Below are positions 8,903 to 17,136 of a stretch of 64,000 bases of DNA, piece by piece. The stretch spans positions 1-64,000 of the forward strand of contig NZ_SLVF01000007.1 in assembly GCF_004345365.1 (NCBI RefSeq). The letters are read 5' to 3'. Below the pieces are notes generated by a model, which saw only the letters and a list, made by a program, of their open reading frames with translations, searched no databases and was not told the origin of the DNA. The translations under genes were made by a program, and so were the position numbers. Every line of letters starts with the position of its first letter. Position 1 is the stretch's first letter. This DNA is from Kribbella sp. VKM Ac-2568 (GTDB lineage: Bacteria > Actinomycetota > Actinomycetes > Propionibacteriales > Kribbellaceae).

Positions 8903-9058
8903 CCGCCCCGATCAAATGAGGAACTGACGAAAGGATCCGTACCCACAGCCGCTCCGCCCGGCCGCACTGTCAGCTACGAACTTCACAGGTTGGCGGCTGG
9001 AGAGGAGGATCTGAGGCAAGTGGAGAGTCTTGGGCGCTGTGAGGTCCGGGGGGACGAA

Positions 9059-10561
9059 ATGTCTGTGGAAGCTCATGTGGTGAAGGAAGCCTGGCTCGAT
9101 CGTGCGCTCCAGAGCGCGGGGGTCGATCGAGCGACTTGGCGGCCCGCGCGTGGTTTCGCCGCGAACCGGCGGACGGTCGAGGCTGTGTATGACTACTACG
9201 GCAAGCTGTTCCTGGCGCACTCGCACCTCGAGTGGGCTGGGATGGCGAGCCTGATCGGCCCGTCGTTCTACGCCGGGTTCAAGGATCTCGGATTTCTTCC
9301 GGACACCGCCCGCAAGCTGGCCATGGCTGTGTTCGGGCGGCCGGTGAGACACCTGACCGGGTACAGCGTGGCCGATCTGGGTTTCTATGCGACGACATTC
9401 CTCCGGATGCAGAAGAAGATCTTCGAGGACCAGGCGACGATGCACGAGGCGTACGTCGCCGGCGGTCTGCCCAAGATCCAGGAGCTCTACCAGCTGCGCA
9501 TCATCGATGTGGCCACCCTCGAGGCCTGGCGGGACATCGACCGCGGTCAGACGATGAACGATGCGACGCTGATCGCTCGCGGCAACCGCACTCTGCTGTT
9601 CCGCGAGCAGTTCGACATCATCGACCGTTTCTACCTCCAGATGCTGCGGCACGATCGGCCGGAGGGGATGCTGTTCACGTATCTGCTGACGCTCGTCGGC
9701 GCACCATCGATACCCGGTGTCCACTCTTTCCCTGAGCGGTTCCCGTTCGCGCTGGTCGCGCACCTGCCGCGAGCCGTGATCAGCGTGCGAACACCGCTGG
9801 CCAACGGGAACATCGCCGTGTTCGCGAACCGCTGGAAGCTGATCGAGGACGACACGCTGCCGAAGTACCTCGCCTTCGTCCGGGAGCACGCGGATGAGGC
9901 ACGCAAGCTGGCCGGCACGCCGGTGTCCGAGCGCGCGGTCGGCCAGCGGCTCCTCGAACGCGCCAGCCGCCTCATCACTGGTGCTTTCACCCGGTGGGAC
10001 GTGGACGTCAGCGCCGGCGGAACTGGAGGCGTCTCCGCGATCCCACCGACGAAGCCGCTGACAGAGGCCTTGACCGAGAATCGGACGATCGATCTGACGA
10101 GCCCACCCGGCCGCGCCTCGGCTGGGTTCGACACGGACTCGGACAGCCGGGTCTGGATGAATCCCAACCGCCGGCCATTTGATCTCAGCGTGCTACTGCC
10201 AGGCGGGCGGATGTACCGCACGCAGGCGGCGGAGGCGGTGATGCTGAGTTCGACACCGGTGAGCGATCCCGACCGGCTGATGGTGCAGCCACCGGCGGCC
10301 GGCCTCGACGCCGATGCCACCCAGCGGCTCATCGCCGAGTACGCGGCCGAGTGGGGCTTCCCCGCCGCCGCTGCAGCGGACTGGCGAGCTGGGGTGAACC
10401 GCCGCGTCGGGAGCGACCGCAGCTACAGCACCCATGTGTTCACGCCCGACGATGTCGGCTTCGTCCACCTCGAATTCCAGGTCTCCCACCACGTGACCGA
10501 GGGCACCTTCGTGGTGTCGACCTTGTTTTCCTGGCCTAGCACAGTCCGCGCCACCAATTAG
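9059..10561 (+). CDS. Unrecognised soluble protein of 500 residues
   Basis: The ATG at 9059 follows a GGGGGGA ribosome site; an in-frame start at 8990 lacks one. The N-terminal half is helical and hydrophobic but without clear membrane spans, with the segment HLEWAGMASLIGPSFYAGF near residues 46-64. The middle is charged and helical, and a Gly/Thr/Pro linker leads to a C-terminal domain from about residue 380. I have a vague memory of similar N-terminal segments in actinobacterial hypothetical proteins but cannot name the family. No signal peptide or enzyme motif is visible. It is followed by a hairpin and then a GAF-ANTAR gene. Confidence 0.7.
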   Translation: MSVEAHVVKEAWLDRALQSAGVDRATWRPARGFAANRRTVEAVYDYYGKLFLAHSHLEWAGMASLIGPSFYAGFKDLGFLPDTARKLAMAVFGRPVRHLTGYSVADLGFYATTFLRMQKKIFEDQATMHEAYVAGGLPKIQELYQLRIIDVATLEAWRDIDRGQTMNDATLIARGNRTLLFREQFDIIDRFYLQMLRHDRPEGMLFTYLLTLVGAPSIPGVHSFPERFPFALVAHLPRAVISVRTPLANGNIAVFANRWKLIEDDTLPKYLAFVREHADEARKLAGTPVSERAVGQRLLERASRLITGAFTRWDVDVSAGGTGGVSAIPPTKPLTEALTENRTIDLTSPPGRASAGFDTDSDSRVWMNPNRRPFDLSVLLPGGRMYRTQAAEAVMLSSTPVSDPDRLMVQPPAAGLDADATQRLIAEYAAEWGFPAAAAADWRAGVNRRVGSDRSYSTHVFTPDDVGFVHLEFQVSHHVTEGTFVVSTLFSWPSTVRATN

Positions 10562-10612
10562 GCGACACAGCCAGGTAATGCCGGGGCTGCGGCTCATCGT
10601 GGCTCAAGCGGC

Positions 10613-10640
10613 TTCCGGTGCTGGCTGCTTAACACCGGAA
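10613..10640. promoter_or_regulatory. Inverted repeat after the unknown gene, before the GAF-ANTAR gene
   Basis: TTCCGGTG and CACCGGAA form perfect 8-bp arms around a 12-nt spacer. It lies 52 nt after the stop of the upstream gene and 190 nt before the next start. It could be a terminator without a T run or a protein-binding site. Confidence 0.45.
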
Positions 10641-10830
10641 ACCTCGGGTGTCGACCCAACTCATTGGCCAGCCGGCGCCCGTGAGGGCCACGGTGCCCTA
10701 CTTTCCGGAGAACATTCGTCACGGTCAGTACGCGGAATTGCAGATGTCGGACACACGTTGCGCGACCATGCTGAGCTTGGTGCGCGTCCGTCGCCGGTTG
10801 GGGCGAGCCGCTTGTGGGCACTCGGCGGGT

Positions 10831-11523
10831 ATGAACGACGAACGCTTGGTCGTCACAGCGCGCAGGCTGGTCGAATCGCTGACTCCTGGTGATCTCGACC
10901 ATACGCTCGGTCGGATCACCGCGGCGGCCGTCGAAGTGTTGCCCGACGTGGAGTACGCCAGCATCACGGTGCTGCACGGCGACGGCAAGCTGGAGACATT
11001 CGCACCGACCGCCGATCTCCTCTGGGATCTCGACGCCGCGCAGTACGAGTTCCGCGAAGGGCCCTGCTACGACGCGGCTGTGGACACGGCGCACGTCATC
11101 TCGCCGAATCTGGTCGCCGATGAACGCTTCCCGAAGTACGCCGCGGAGGCATCGAAGGCAGGTATCCGAGCCCAGGCGGGGCTTCGCCTGTACGAGGCGC
11201 CCAAATCCCAAGGCGCTCTCAACCTGTACGCCACCAAGGTCGGCGCGTTCGAGGATCTCGGCACGCTCGGCCCGCTGTTCGCCCATCAGGCGGCAATCGC
11301 GATCGAGTATGCCCGCGAAGTGCACAACCTTCAGGAGGCGCTGAAGACTCGCCGGACGATCGGCCAGGCCATCGGCATCGTGATGGAGCGCTACCAGCTC
11401 AGCGATGCAAGATCCTTCGCGTTTCTCACCCGGCTGTCCCAGCACCGCAACGTCAGACTCAACAAGATCGCCCAGGAACTCGTCGACACCGTCGGAACAC
11501 GACCTCAAGACGATTCGCGCTGA
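10831..11523 (+). CDS. GAF and ANTAR domain regulator
   Basis: The 230-residue product has an N-terminal GAF sensor domain (about residues 15-155, with the typical REGPCYDA and PLFAHQAAIAIEYA segments) and a C-terminal ANTAR domain (about 165-225; LKTRRTIGQAIGIVMERYQLS, then a final helix). ANTAR domains bind paired hairpins in mRNA and antiterminate transcription. Several in-frame starts exist upstream to 10648; I use 10831 because the GAF fold begins just after it. The ribosome site is weak there, so the start is uncertain. A second GAF-ANTAR gene lies at 54478. Confidence 0.85.
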   Translation: MNDERLVVTARRLVESLTPGDLDHTLGRITAAAVEVLPDVEYASITVLHGDGKLETFAPTADLLWDLDAAQYEFREGPCYDAAVDTAHVISPNLVADERFPKYAAEASKAGIRAQAGLRLYEAPKSQGALNLYATKVGAFEDLGTLGPLFAHQAAIAIEYAREVHNLQEALKTRRTIGQAIGIVMERYQLSDARSFAFLTRLSQHRNVRLNKIAQELVDTVGTRPQDDSR

Positions 11524-11768
11524 CCCGCCAACGACGTGAGCCGTCCAGCCGACTCATCGCTGATCGGCAGCGACCACCGGTCGACATCCAGGGCGGAAGT
11601 GCACTTTCGGCCCGGGTAACAGCGGCGGCCGGTTGCGTTGTCTTCCGACCACGGTGAGGTGGCTATCGCCACGCGTGTTTGTGTCGCCGGTCGCCGGGTA
11701 CCGGCGGATTGGCTGGGGGCCTGGTACGTGGTCGTGAGATGCATGATCAGAATCAGGGAGGCAGGGAC

Positions 11769-12698
11769 ATGGCCGGAACAGGCGCAGCGGGCAGGCTCGT
11801 GAAGGCCTGGGGCACAGGGGTGAAGGACTTACCCCGGAATACGAGTTGGCTGCTGTCGAAGGCATTGACGCCGTTGGAAGCGACGAAGGACGCAGCTGGC
11901 AGCGCGACCCAGGCGGCGGGAGGCGGCCTCGTGGACATGGCTCGCCACGCAGGAGCTTCTGTCATGGATGTGCTGCCAGTGGGCGACTCGATCGAGCTGA
12001 GGCTCCAACGAGCCAGAGCCGCGGCCGACGAGGCCCAACAGGCGGAGGAAGCGGCAGTACACGAGGCCGAGGAGGCGAAGGCGCGCAGCGACGAGGCGCG
12101 TCAGGTCGCCGAGCGGTGCCGAGAGTACGTGCGTGAGGTCGAGCGGGAGCAGACTCAGGAGGTCAGCGAGAAGGTCGCCGAAGCCCGCCGTGAGGCCGAT
12201 GCGCGGGTCGAGCGGGCCCGTGCTTCTGCACAGGCAGACGCCGACCGCGTAGTGCAACGGGCGAAGGCGGAGGCGGACGACCGGGTCTCGAAGGCACGCG
12301 AGGAGGCGGAGGCCGCGCAGTCGAAGGCAAAGCAGACAATGGCCGAAGCGACGGCCAGCCTCGCGGAGGCCAGGCGGCTGGCCGACGAGGCCACCGAGGC
12401 GACGAAGGCAGCCGCCGAGGAGGCACACCGACAGGCCGCGCAGCTTGCTGCGAACGCCGATCGCGAAGCCAGGAGCGCCGACGAACGAGTGGCCGAGGCC
12501 GAAAAGGTCCGATCTCGCGCCCGCGTCCAGCCGAAGCGGAACGGACGGACTCAACGCACCACTGTCGACTTCAGCGAGATGACCAAGACGGACCTGCTGA
12601 ACCTTGCCACCACCGAGGACGTCAAGGGCAGGTCGGCGATGAACAAGACCGAGCTGGTGACCGCCCTCAAACGCTCGACCGGATCAAAGCGGCGATAG
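11769..12698 (+). CDS. Alanine-rich coiled-coil protein with a C-terminal Rho-N/SAP-like domain
   Basis: The 309-residue product has a short N-terminal region (about 1-75), then roughly 170 residues of Ala/Glu/Arg heptads that must form a long coiled coil, a basic stretch (QPKRNGRTQR), and a C-terminal 40-residue domain with KTDLLNLATTEDVKGRSAMNKTEL that resembles the Rho termination-factor N-terminal/SAP fold, a nucleic-acid-binding unit. Such proteins are sometimes mislabelled as IF2-like. AGGGAC precedes the ATG at 11769. Two mini-genes follow within 20 nt and probably share its transcript. Confidence 0.8.
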   Translation: MAGTGAAGRLVKAWGTGVKDLPRNTSWLLSKALTPLEATKDAAGSATQAAGGGLVDMARHAGASVMDVLPVGDSIELRLQRARAAADEAQQAEEAAVHEAEEAKARSDEARQVAERCREYVREVEREQTQEVSEKVAEARREADARVERARASAQADADRVVQRAKAEADDRVSKAREEAEAAQSKAKQTMAEATASLAEARRLADEATEATKAAAEEAHRQAAQLAANADREARSADERVAEAEKVRSRARVQPKRNGRTQRTTVDFSEMTKTDLLNLATTEDVKGRSAMNKTELVTALKRSTGSKRR

Positions 12699-12716
12699 CC
12701 AGGAGTGGAGACGACC

Positions 12717-12896
12717 ATGGGACTGTTGCACAGGAAGAGCCGGTGGGAGAAGTTGGTCGAGCCGGTTGCGACCGGCGCTACGACCGCGATGCGCCGTGGG
12801 GCTGTACGCAACGGCCTCGCCGCCGCCGCGGCGGCGATCGGCATGAGCGCGGCCAGCGCGGTGGTCTCCTCGCGGCGGCAGAAGGACAAGAAATGA
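12717..12896 (+). CDS. Small basic protein of 59 residues with one hydrophobic helix
   Basis: It starts at the ATG at 12717, 6 nt after GGAG, and has the sequence feel of a small membrane-associated protein: a basic N terminus, an alanine-rich hydrophobic helix at about 35-52 and a lysine/arginine tail. No family is recognised. It is 18 nt after the coiled-coil gene, and its stop codon overlaps the next start (ATGA), which suggests coupled translation. Confidence 0.65.
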   Translation: MGLLHRKSRWEKLVEPVATGATTAMRRGAVRNGLAAAAAAIGMSAASAVVSSRRQKDKK

Positions 12897-13099
12897 AGCT
12901 GCGCAGTCTCGCGGTGTTCGGCGTGGGGTACGTGCTGGGAGCCAAGGCGGGACGTGAACGCTATGTACAGATTGTCGAATCGGTCCAGAGGGCGTCGCAG
13001 CGGCTCGACGAGGCGCGCCGGCAACGCGGTAAGCCTCCTTCCCGACGGGGGGAGAGCAACGGGCTCGACAGCTATCTGGACGAGACCAGCCGGAACTAG
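12893..13099 (+). CDS. Small protein of 68 residues with YtxH-like N terminus
   Basis: The start overlaps the preceding stop by 4 nt. The product begins MKLRSLAVFGVGYVLGAKAGRERY, a short hydrophobic segment ending in a glycine/basic motif reminiscent of YtxH-like and other actinobacterial anchor proteins, followed by an amphipathic helix and an unstructured tail. It is the third gene of the coiled-coil unit; function unknown. Confidence 0.7.
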   Translation: MKLRSLAVFGVGYVLGAKAGRERYVQIVESVQRASQRLDEARRQRGKPPSRRGESNGLDSYLDETSRN

Positions 13100-13154
13100 C
13101 ACCCTGGCCGGCGGCGCCGTCGTACACACCTCGCTGGTCGCCCGGCTGTTCGGA

Positions 13155-13358
13155 GTGCGACTCCTGACTGTGGAGGGAACGGTTCTGCTGTCACCGGTAT
13201 CGTTCGGTGACCCACCACCGGACGTTGCGCGCACGACAACCCGGACCACAGCCCACGTCGACGCCAAAGCCGTGCCCAACGGAATCGGGGCACGGCTCGG
13301 TCCGTCGGCGCGGTTGATCGACGAAAGCATCGACGAGCTGCGAGCGCTGGACCACTGA
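13155..13358 (+). CDS. Possible small gene (67 residues)
   Basis: A GTG at 13155 opens a frame with actinomycete-like codon use but no clear ribosome site. The product has no recognisable motif. It could equally be an untranslated remnant between the coiled-coil unit and the convergent PCD-VOC gene. Confidence 0.25.
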   Translation: MRLLTVEGTVLLSPVSFGDPPPDVARTTTRTTAHVDAKAVPNGIGARLGPSARLIDESIDELRALDH

Positions 13359-13372
13359 ACGAACGGGCCGTG

Positions 13373-14080
13373 TTATTGCTGTTCGGCCGACGGCTGGAAG
13401 GTGCCTATGCAGGCCTTGTTGCCATCTGGGTCGGCGAGGATGGTGGTCCACGGCGCCCGGCTGGCGTCGACGATGGTGGCGCCCGCGGCGACCGCGGCGG
13501 CGATGCGCTGGTCGGCGACGTCGTACGGCACCTGGACGTCGACGTGGAACCGCTGCCGTGGAGTCGGGTGCGCATCGGTGTCCTGGAACCACAGGATCGG
13601 TACCCGGTTCGTGGCATCGCGTACGTCGTCGCCGATGGTCCCTCGGCCCTGGGCCTCTGTCCCGCCGGTCAGCAGCGCCGACCATACCGGCGCCAGGCTG
13701 GTGGCGTTCGCGGTGTCCAGCGCCAGTTCGATCGCCGTGATGGAGCCAGGATCCGCGGCGAGCGACTGCTCGGCGGCGATCTCACTGATCCGCCGCGCGA
13801 GGTCGATGTCCTGCTGGGTCACCCACTCGACCTGATGCTCGGTGCCGGCGTCATCGCGGTAGATCGCGTCGTCGCTGATCAGCTTCAGGTCCACCCGAGA
13901 TGTGTCCATCCGAACCTCAGGATGATGCCCCGCGGCTTCCCCGGCGTCGGCGATGGCGCTGATGAATTGAGCACCCGCGCGGAAGTCCCTGCTGACGAAC
14001 CGGGCATGCAGCCCCTGACCAAGCTTCCGCCAATCCGTCAGACCGGCCGCGGTGATCTGCTCGCCGCTCAGCATCTCCAT
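13373..14080 (-). CDS. Pterin-4a-carbinolamine dehydratase-like / VOC domain fusion
   Basis: Residues 1-100 match the pterin dehydratase (PCD/DCoH) fold: SGEQITAAGLTDWRKLG at the start and the hallmark AGHHPEV with paired histidines. Residues about 110-232 are a VOC (glyoxalase/bleomycin-resistance) half-barrel ending in ILADPDGNKACIG. PCD recycles 4a-hydroxytetrahydrobiopterin, but this fusion is mostly seen in actinobacteria and its substrate is unknown. The PCD aromatic position after the HHP motif is not obvious, so dehydratase activity is uncertain. GGGAGG lies 7 nt before the ATG. Confidence 0.85.
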   Translation of the reverse strand: MEMLSGEQITAAGLTDWRKLGQGLHARFVSRDFRAGAQFISAIADAGEAAGHHPEVRMDTSRVDLKLISDDAIYRDDAGTEHQVEWVTQQDIDLARRISEIAAEQSLAADPGSITAIELALDTANATSLAPVWSALLTGGTEAQGRGTIGDDVRDATNRVPILWFQDTDAHPTPRQRFHVDVQVPYDVADQRIAAAVAAGATIVDASRAPWTTILADPDGNKACIGTFQPSAEQQ

Positions 14081-14268
14081 GGTGGTGCCTCCCGTCCGCA
14101 GGTGATGAGGCGACAGTAGCGCCGGCTATTGCGACGTGTGCAGCGTCGGCACAGAGTCCGGTAACGAAACTCGAGCCCGCTCGAGGCGCTGTGGAGGGTT
14201 GATATCGGCACGCGCGACACGGCCAGCAAGGTCCCCCACTTTGACTCTGCCCTGGCTAGATTGATGAA

Positions 14269-14868
14269 ATGGCTGACCTCGGTACCGGCGCTCAGGTAGG
14301 TCTTGCTCTCAGTTCCGGTTTCTTCGCACTCGTCGGCGTGGCTCTGAGCCAGTCCCTTTCGAGCCGCAGCCGACGCGCGGAGCTCGACCACGAAGATCGG
14401 CGGGAAGCCCAGAAGCAGATGCTTGCCTCGTACTCCGTTTGCCTCGCCCTGGCCACCGAGTTCGACTCGCGACTGGATCTCTTCACGCCGGCACCCCATG
14501 AGTTGGGCGCGCTCAAGTCGAATGTCGACCTGCAGACACTGTTTGACGAGCACTCCGCGAAAACCGGAGAACCCTCACCCGAGCTGCCAGATATGGCGCC
14601 CTTGGTCGACGGCGCCGCACTTCCTGGTCTCAAGGATCTGCTCGCTCGGGTGACCTCCAGTGCTTCCACCGTTGAGATCGTGGGCTCGGCCGCTGCGTCG
14701 GAGGCGGTCCGAGACCTTGTCAGAGCCCAGCGCTACTGGCTCCTGTCCCTGGAACGCGATGATCCTGCCGCTGCGGCCGACGGCCTCATTCAGGCCAGGC
14801 CGTTGCTGGCCGGGTTCCGACGAGTGCTTGCCAACGACTTCGACCCCAAAGCCTCTCTGACTCCATAG
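14269..14868 (+). CDS. Hypothetical protein with N-terminal membrane anchor
   Basis: The 199-residue product has one hydrophobic segment at about residues 9-30, then a basic linker (SSRSRRAELDHEDRRE) and a long alpha-helical cytoplasmic domain without cysteine clusters or known motifs. That layout is typical of small membrane-tethered proteins in actinomycetes and some mobile elements. No ribosome site stands out before the ATG. It is divergent from the PCD-VOC gene and stands alone. Confidence 0.55.
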   Translation: MADLGTGAQVGLALSSGFFALVGVALSQSLSSRSRRAELDHEDRREAQKQMLASYSVCLALATEFDSRLDLFTPAPHELGALKSNVDLQTLFDEHSAKTGEPSPELPDMAPLVDGAALPGLKDLLARVTSSASTVEIVGSAAASEAVRDLVRAQRYWLLSLERDDPAAAADGLIQARPLLAGFRRVLANDFDPKASLTP

Positions 14869-14949
14869 GATCGCCAACGCCACGATTCAAGGACCCCCGA
14901 ATCAGGCACGCAGTACAGCACTCGCAGGTGCGGCGGACTGCACTCTATT

Positions 14950-14970
14950 CCCCCGCATCTGCGGAGGGGG
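14950..14970 (+). promoter_or_regulatory. Hairpin covering the ribosome site of the LysR gene
   Basis: CCCCCGC pairs with GCGGAGGG (one bulged A) around the loop ATCT and is followed by TTT. Its right arm is the GGAGGGGG ribosome site for the GTG at 14975. It could limit translation of the regulator or act as a terminator/attenuator. Confidence 0.45.
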
Positions 14971-14974
14971 TTTC

Positions 14975-15973
14975 GTGTCGCGATCCAACGGGGCGGCGCG
15001 GCTTTACGATGACGGCACTGTGACTCCTACTCAGCTTCGTGCCTTCTCGGCGGTCGTCCGGCTCGGGTCGGTGAAGGCGGCTGCCGCAGAGCTCCGCGTC
15101 ACCGAGGCGGCGGTCTCTTTGCACGTCGGTCAACTGCGCAAGGAACTCGGCGACAAACTCTTCACCCGCACCGCCTCCGGCCTCGCGTTCACGCCGGGTG
15201 GCCTTCGTCTGGCGAGCCGCGCCGCTGAGCTGCTCGGACTGCAGGACCGGACCATCCTGGAGGTCAGCCAGGCCGGCCGCGGCCGGAGGATGATGCGGCT
15301 GGCAGCTTCCACCCTCTTCGCGGAGCATGCGGCACCCGGCCTGATCGAGTTGTTCGCGGGCCGTGCCAACGACCTTGATGTCGAGCTCAGCGTGCACCAC
15401 CCACGCGAATTCGCCGCCCTGCTGTCGGATCGCGTGGTCGATGTGGCGCTCGGCCCCGTGCCCAGTGGGTTGCCTGACTCGATCAGGCGGGTCGCCTTCC
15501 TGAACTACCGGATCGTGGCGGTTGCCGGGGTCAACCATCCGGTTTCGGCAGTCCCGGCACGACCGGCTCAGCTCCGCGAACAGACCTGGTTGCTCGGCCC
15601 GTCCGCGGTCACCGACGGCGTGGTGACAGCGATGCTCCGCCGGCTCCAGATCCCGGAAAGCCGGCAACAGATCTTCCAGAGTCATGCCGCGGCAATCGAC
15701 GAGGCCAAACGCGATGGCGGAATCGCCGTGACGCTCTCGTCCGCGGCGGCCAATGATGTGGCCGGGGGCCGCTTGACGATTCTCACGGGACGCGGGCTGA
15801 CCGCGGCCGGAGTCTGGAACGCGATGACGCTGCCGAGCCATGCCCTCGTCCCCGCGGCCGCGGAGCTGACCCGTTTCATCACTACTCCCCGAGCCACCCA
15901 GGCGATGCTCCGCGGCTCAGGCGTGAACGTCGGCCACTTCCGCCCGTCGATCCACGTCACCTTGTGGAGCTGA
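14975..15973 (+). CDS. LysR-family transcriptional regulator, likely linked to CO dehydrogenase
   Basis: Residues about 17-77 form the LysR winged helix-turn-helix (TPTQLRAFSAVVRLGSVKAAAAEL, then VSLHVGQLRKELGDKLF), followed by a periplasmic-binding-like effector domain. At 332 residues it is slightly longer than usual, with a divergent C terminus. The GTG at 14975 lies behind GGAGG; another GTG at 15020 would start right at the HTH. It runs convergently into the cox cluster, ending at the coxE stop. LysR proteins commonly control form I cox operons, so this is the likely regulator, by position only. Confidence 0.88.
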   Translation: MSRSNGAARLYDDGTVTPTQLRAFSAVVRLGSVKAAAAELRVTEAAVSLHVGQLRKELGDKLFTRTASGLAFTPGGLRLASRAAELLGLQDRTILEVSQAGRGRRMMRLAASTLFAEHAAPGLIELFAGRANDLDVELSVHHPREFAALLSDRVVDVALGPVPSGLPDSIRRVAFLNYRIVAVAGVNHPVSAVPARPAQLREQTWLLGPSAVTDGVVTAMLRRLQIPESRQQIFQSHAAAIDEAKRDGGIAVTLSSAAANDVAGGRLTILTGRGLTAAGVWNAMTLPSHALVPAAAELTRFITTPRATQAMLRGSGVNVGHFRPSIHVTLWS

Positions 15974-17096
15974 CCACCTCCTCCAATGCACGCAGGGTGT
16001 GCCCCGACAACAGTTCATCGCAGTACGGCCGGGCCGCGGCCATCCCACCGGCCAGCGGCTGGTAGCCGGGAGCCGCCGCACGGGGGTTCATCCAGATCAC
16101 CCGATAGGCGCGCCGGTACAACCTGGCCATCACTCGACCGAGTTGTTCCGGATCATCGGAATCCCAGCCGTCCGAGGCGATGATGACGACGGCTCCCCGC
16201 ACCGCCGTCCCATGCCGCGACCGCAGCAACGTCCGCAGGTTCCCGGCGATCCGGGTCCCGCCGAACCGGTCCGCGACCAGGTTCGTCGCCTGCTGCATGG
16301 CGACCGACACGTCGTGGTGGGCCAGCACTGTCGTGAGTCTGGTCAGCGTGGTGGCGAACGCGAACACCTCGGCGTCGGCCGACACTGTCGCGGCACGCAT
16401 CAGATGCAGATAGGTCCGGGTGAAAGCCTGCATGGACTGGCTGACATCGCAAACCATCACCAGCCGCCGCGGCTTGTCCAGCTGTCCTTTGCGGACCAAC
16501 TCGGACGGCTCCCACCCGGTACGCCGTGCTGTGGCGAGAGTGGCTCGTAGGTCGATCCTGCGCCCCGACGTACGACGTACCAAGCGGCGGCTGCGGCGGG
16601 TCGGCCAGTGGTTTCGTGCTTCCTCCAGCCAAGCGCCGACCGCCGCGAGCTCGGCAGGGTCGAGCTCGTCGAAGGGTGTGTCGAGCAGACCGGTCAACCG
16701 GCTCGGGAGGCGCTCAGGAATACCAAGTGCCAGGTCGGTCTCCGCGGCCGACCCGGTCACCGCGGGCAAGGTGACCCAAGGCAGTCCAGCACCATCCTGC
16801 TCAGCGGAACCAGTCGCCGGGACCTTCACGTTGACATCGCTCGCGCCGGCGGCGGTACTGCGCGGCTGCCTTCGGGCATTTGGATCCACCGGGAGCATCG
16901 CGTCGGCGAACACGGCGGCGAAGACAGCGTCGTACGCCGCGAGATCGCGCTCGTCGCGCACCAAGGTGATCCGGCTCAGCCAGTAGAGCCGTCCCCGGTC
17001 GATCGGTGGCAGCACCGCCAGAGAACGGCTGAAGGTCTCGGTGGCGGTGAGATCGACCGCGATGCCGGCGCCACGAAGCCGCTGGGACAAAGCCAC
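15957..17096 (-). CDS. coxE: CoxE-type VWA-domain protein for CO dehydrogenase maturation
   Basis: The 379-residue product carries a von Willebrand A domain in its C-terminal half with the metal-site motif D-x-S-x-S at 217-221 (DVSQS), preceded by a basic region typical of the CoxE family. CoxE works with the MoxR-type ATPase CoxD to finish the copper-sulfur-molybdenum active site of CO dehydrogenase. It starts with GTG at 17096, 40 nt after coxG, and is the last gene of the leftward cox operon. Its 3' end overlaps the end of the LysR gene by 17 nt. Confidence 0.9.
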   Translation of the reverse strand: MALSQRLRGAGIAVDLTATETFSRSLAVLPPIDRGRLYWLSRITLVRDERDLAAYDAVFAAVFADAMLPVDPNARRQPRSTAAGASDVNVKVPATGSAEQDGAGLPWVTLPAVTGSAAETDLALGIPERLPSRLTGLLDTPFDELDPAELAAVGAWLEEARNHWPTRRSRRLVRRTSGRRIDLRATLATARRTGWEPSELVRKGQLDKPRRLVMVCDVSQSMQAFTRTYLHLMRAATVSADAEVFAFATTLTRLTTVLAHHDVSVAMQQATNLVADRFGGTRIAGNLRTLLRSRHGTAVRGAVVIIASDGWDSDDPEQLGRVMARLYRRAYRVIWMNPRAAAPGYQPLAGGMAAARPYCDELLSGHTLRALEEVVSSTR

Positions 17097-17136
17097 GGCG
17101 AAGGCCGCGCGGTCGATCGCGCGGAGCAGGACAGAC

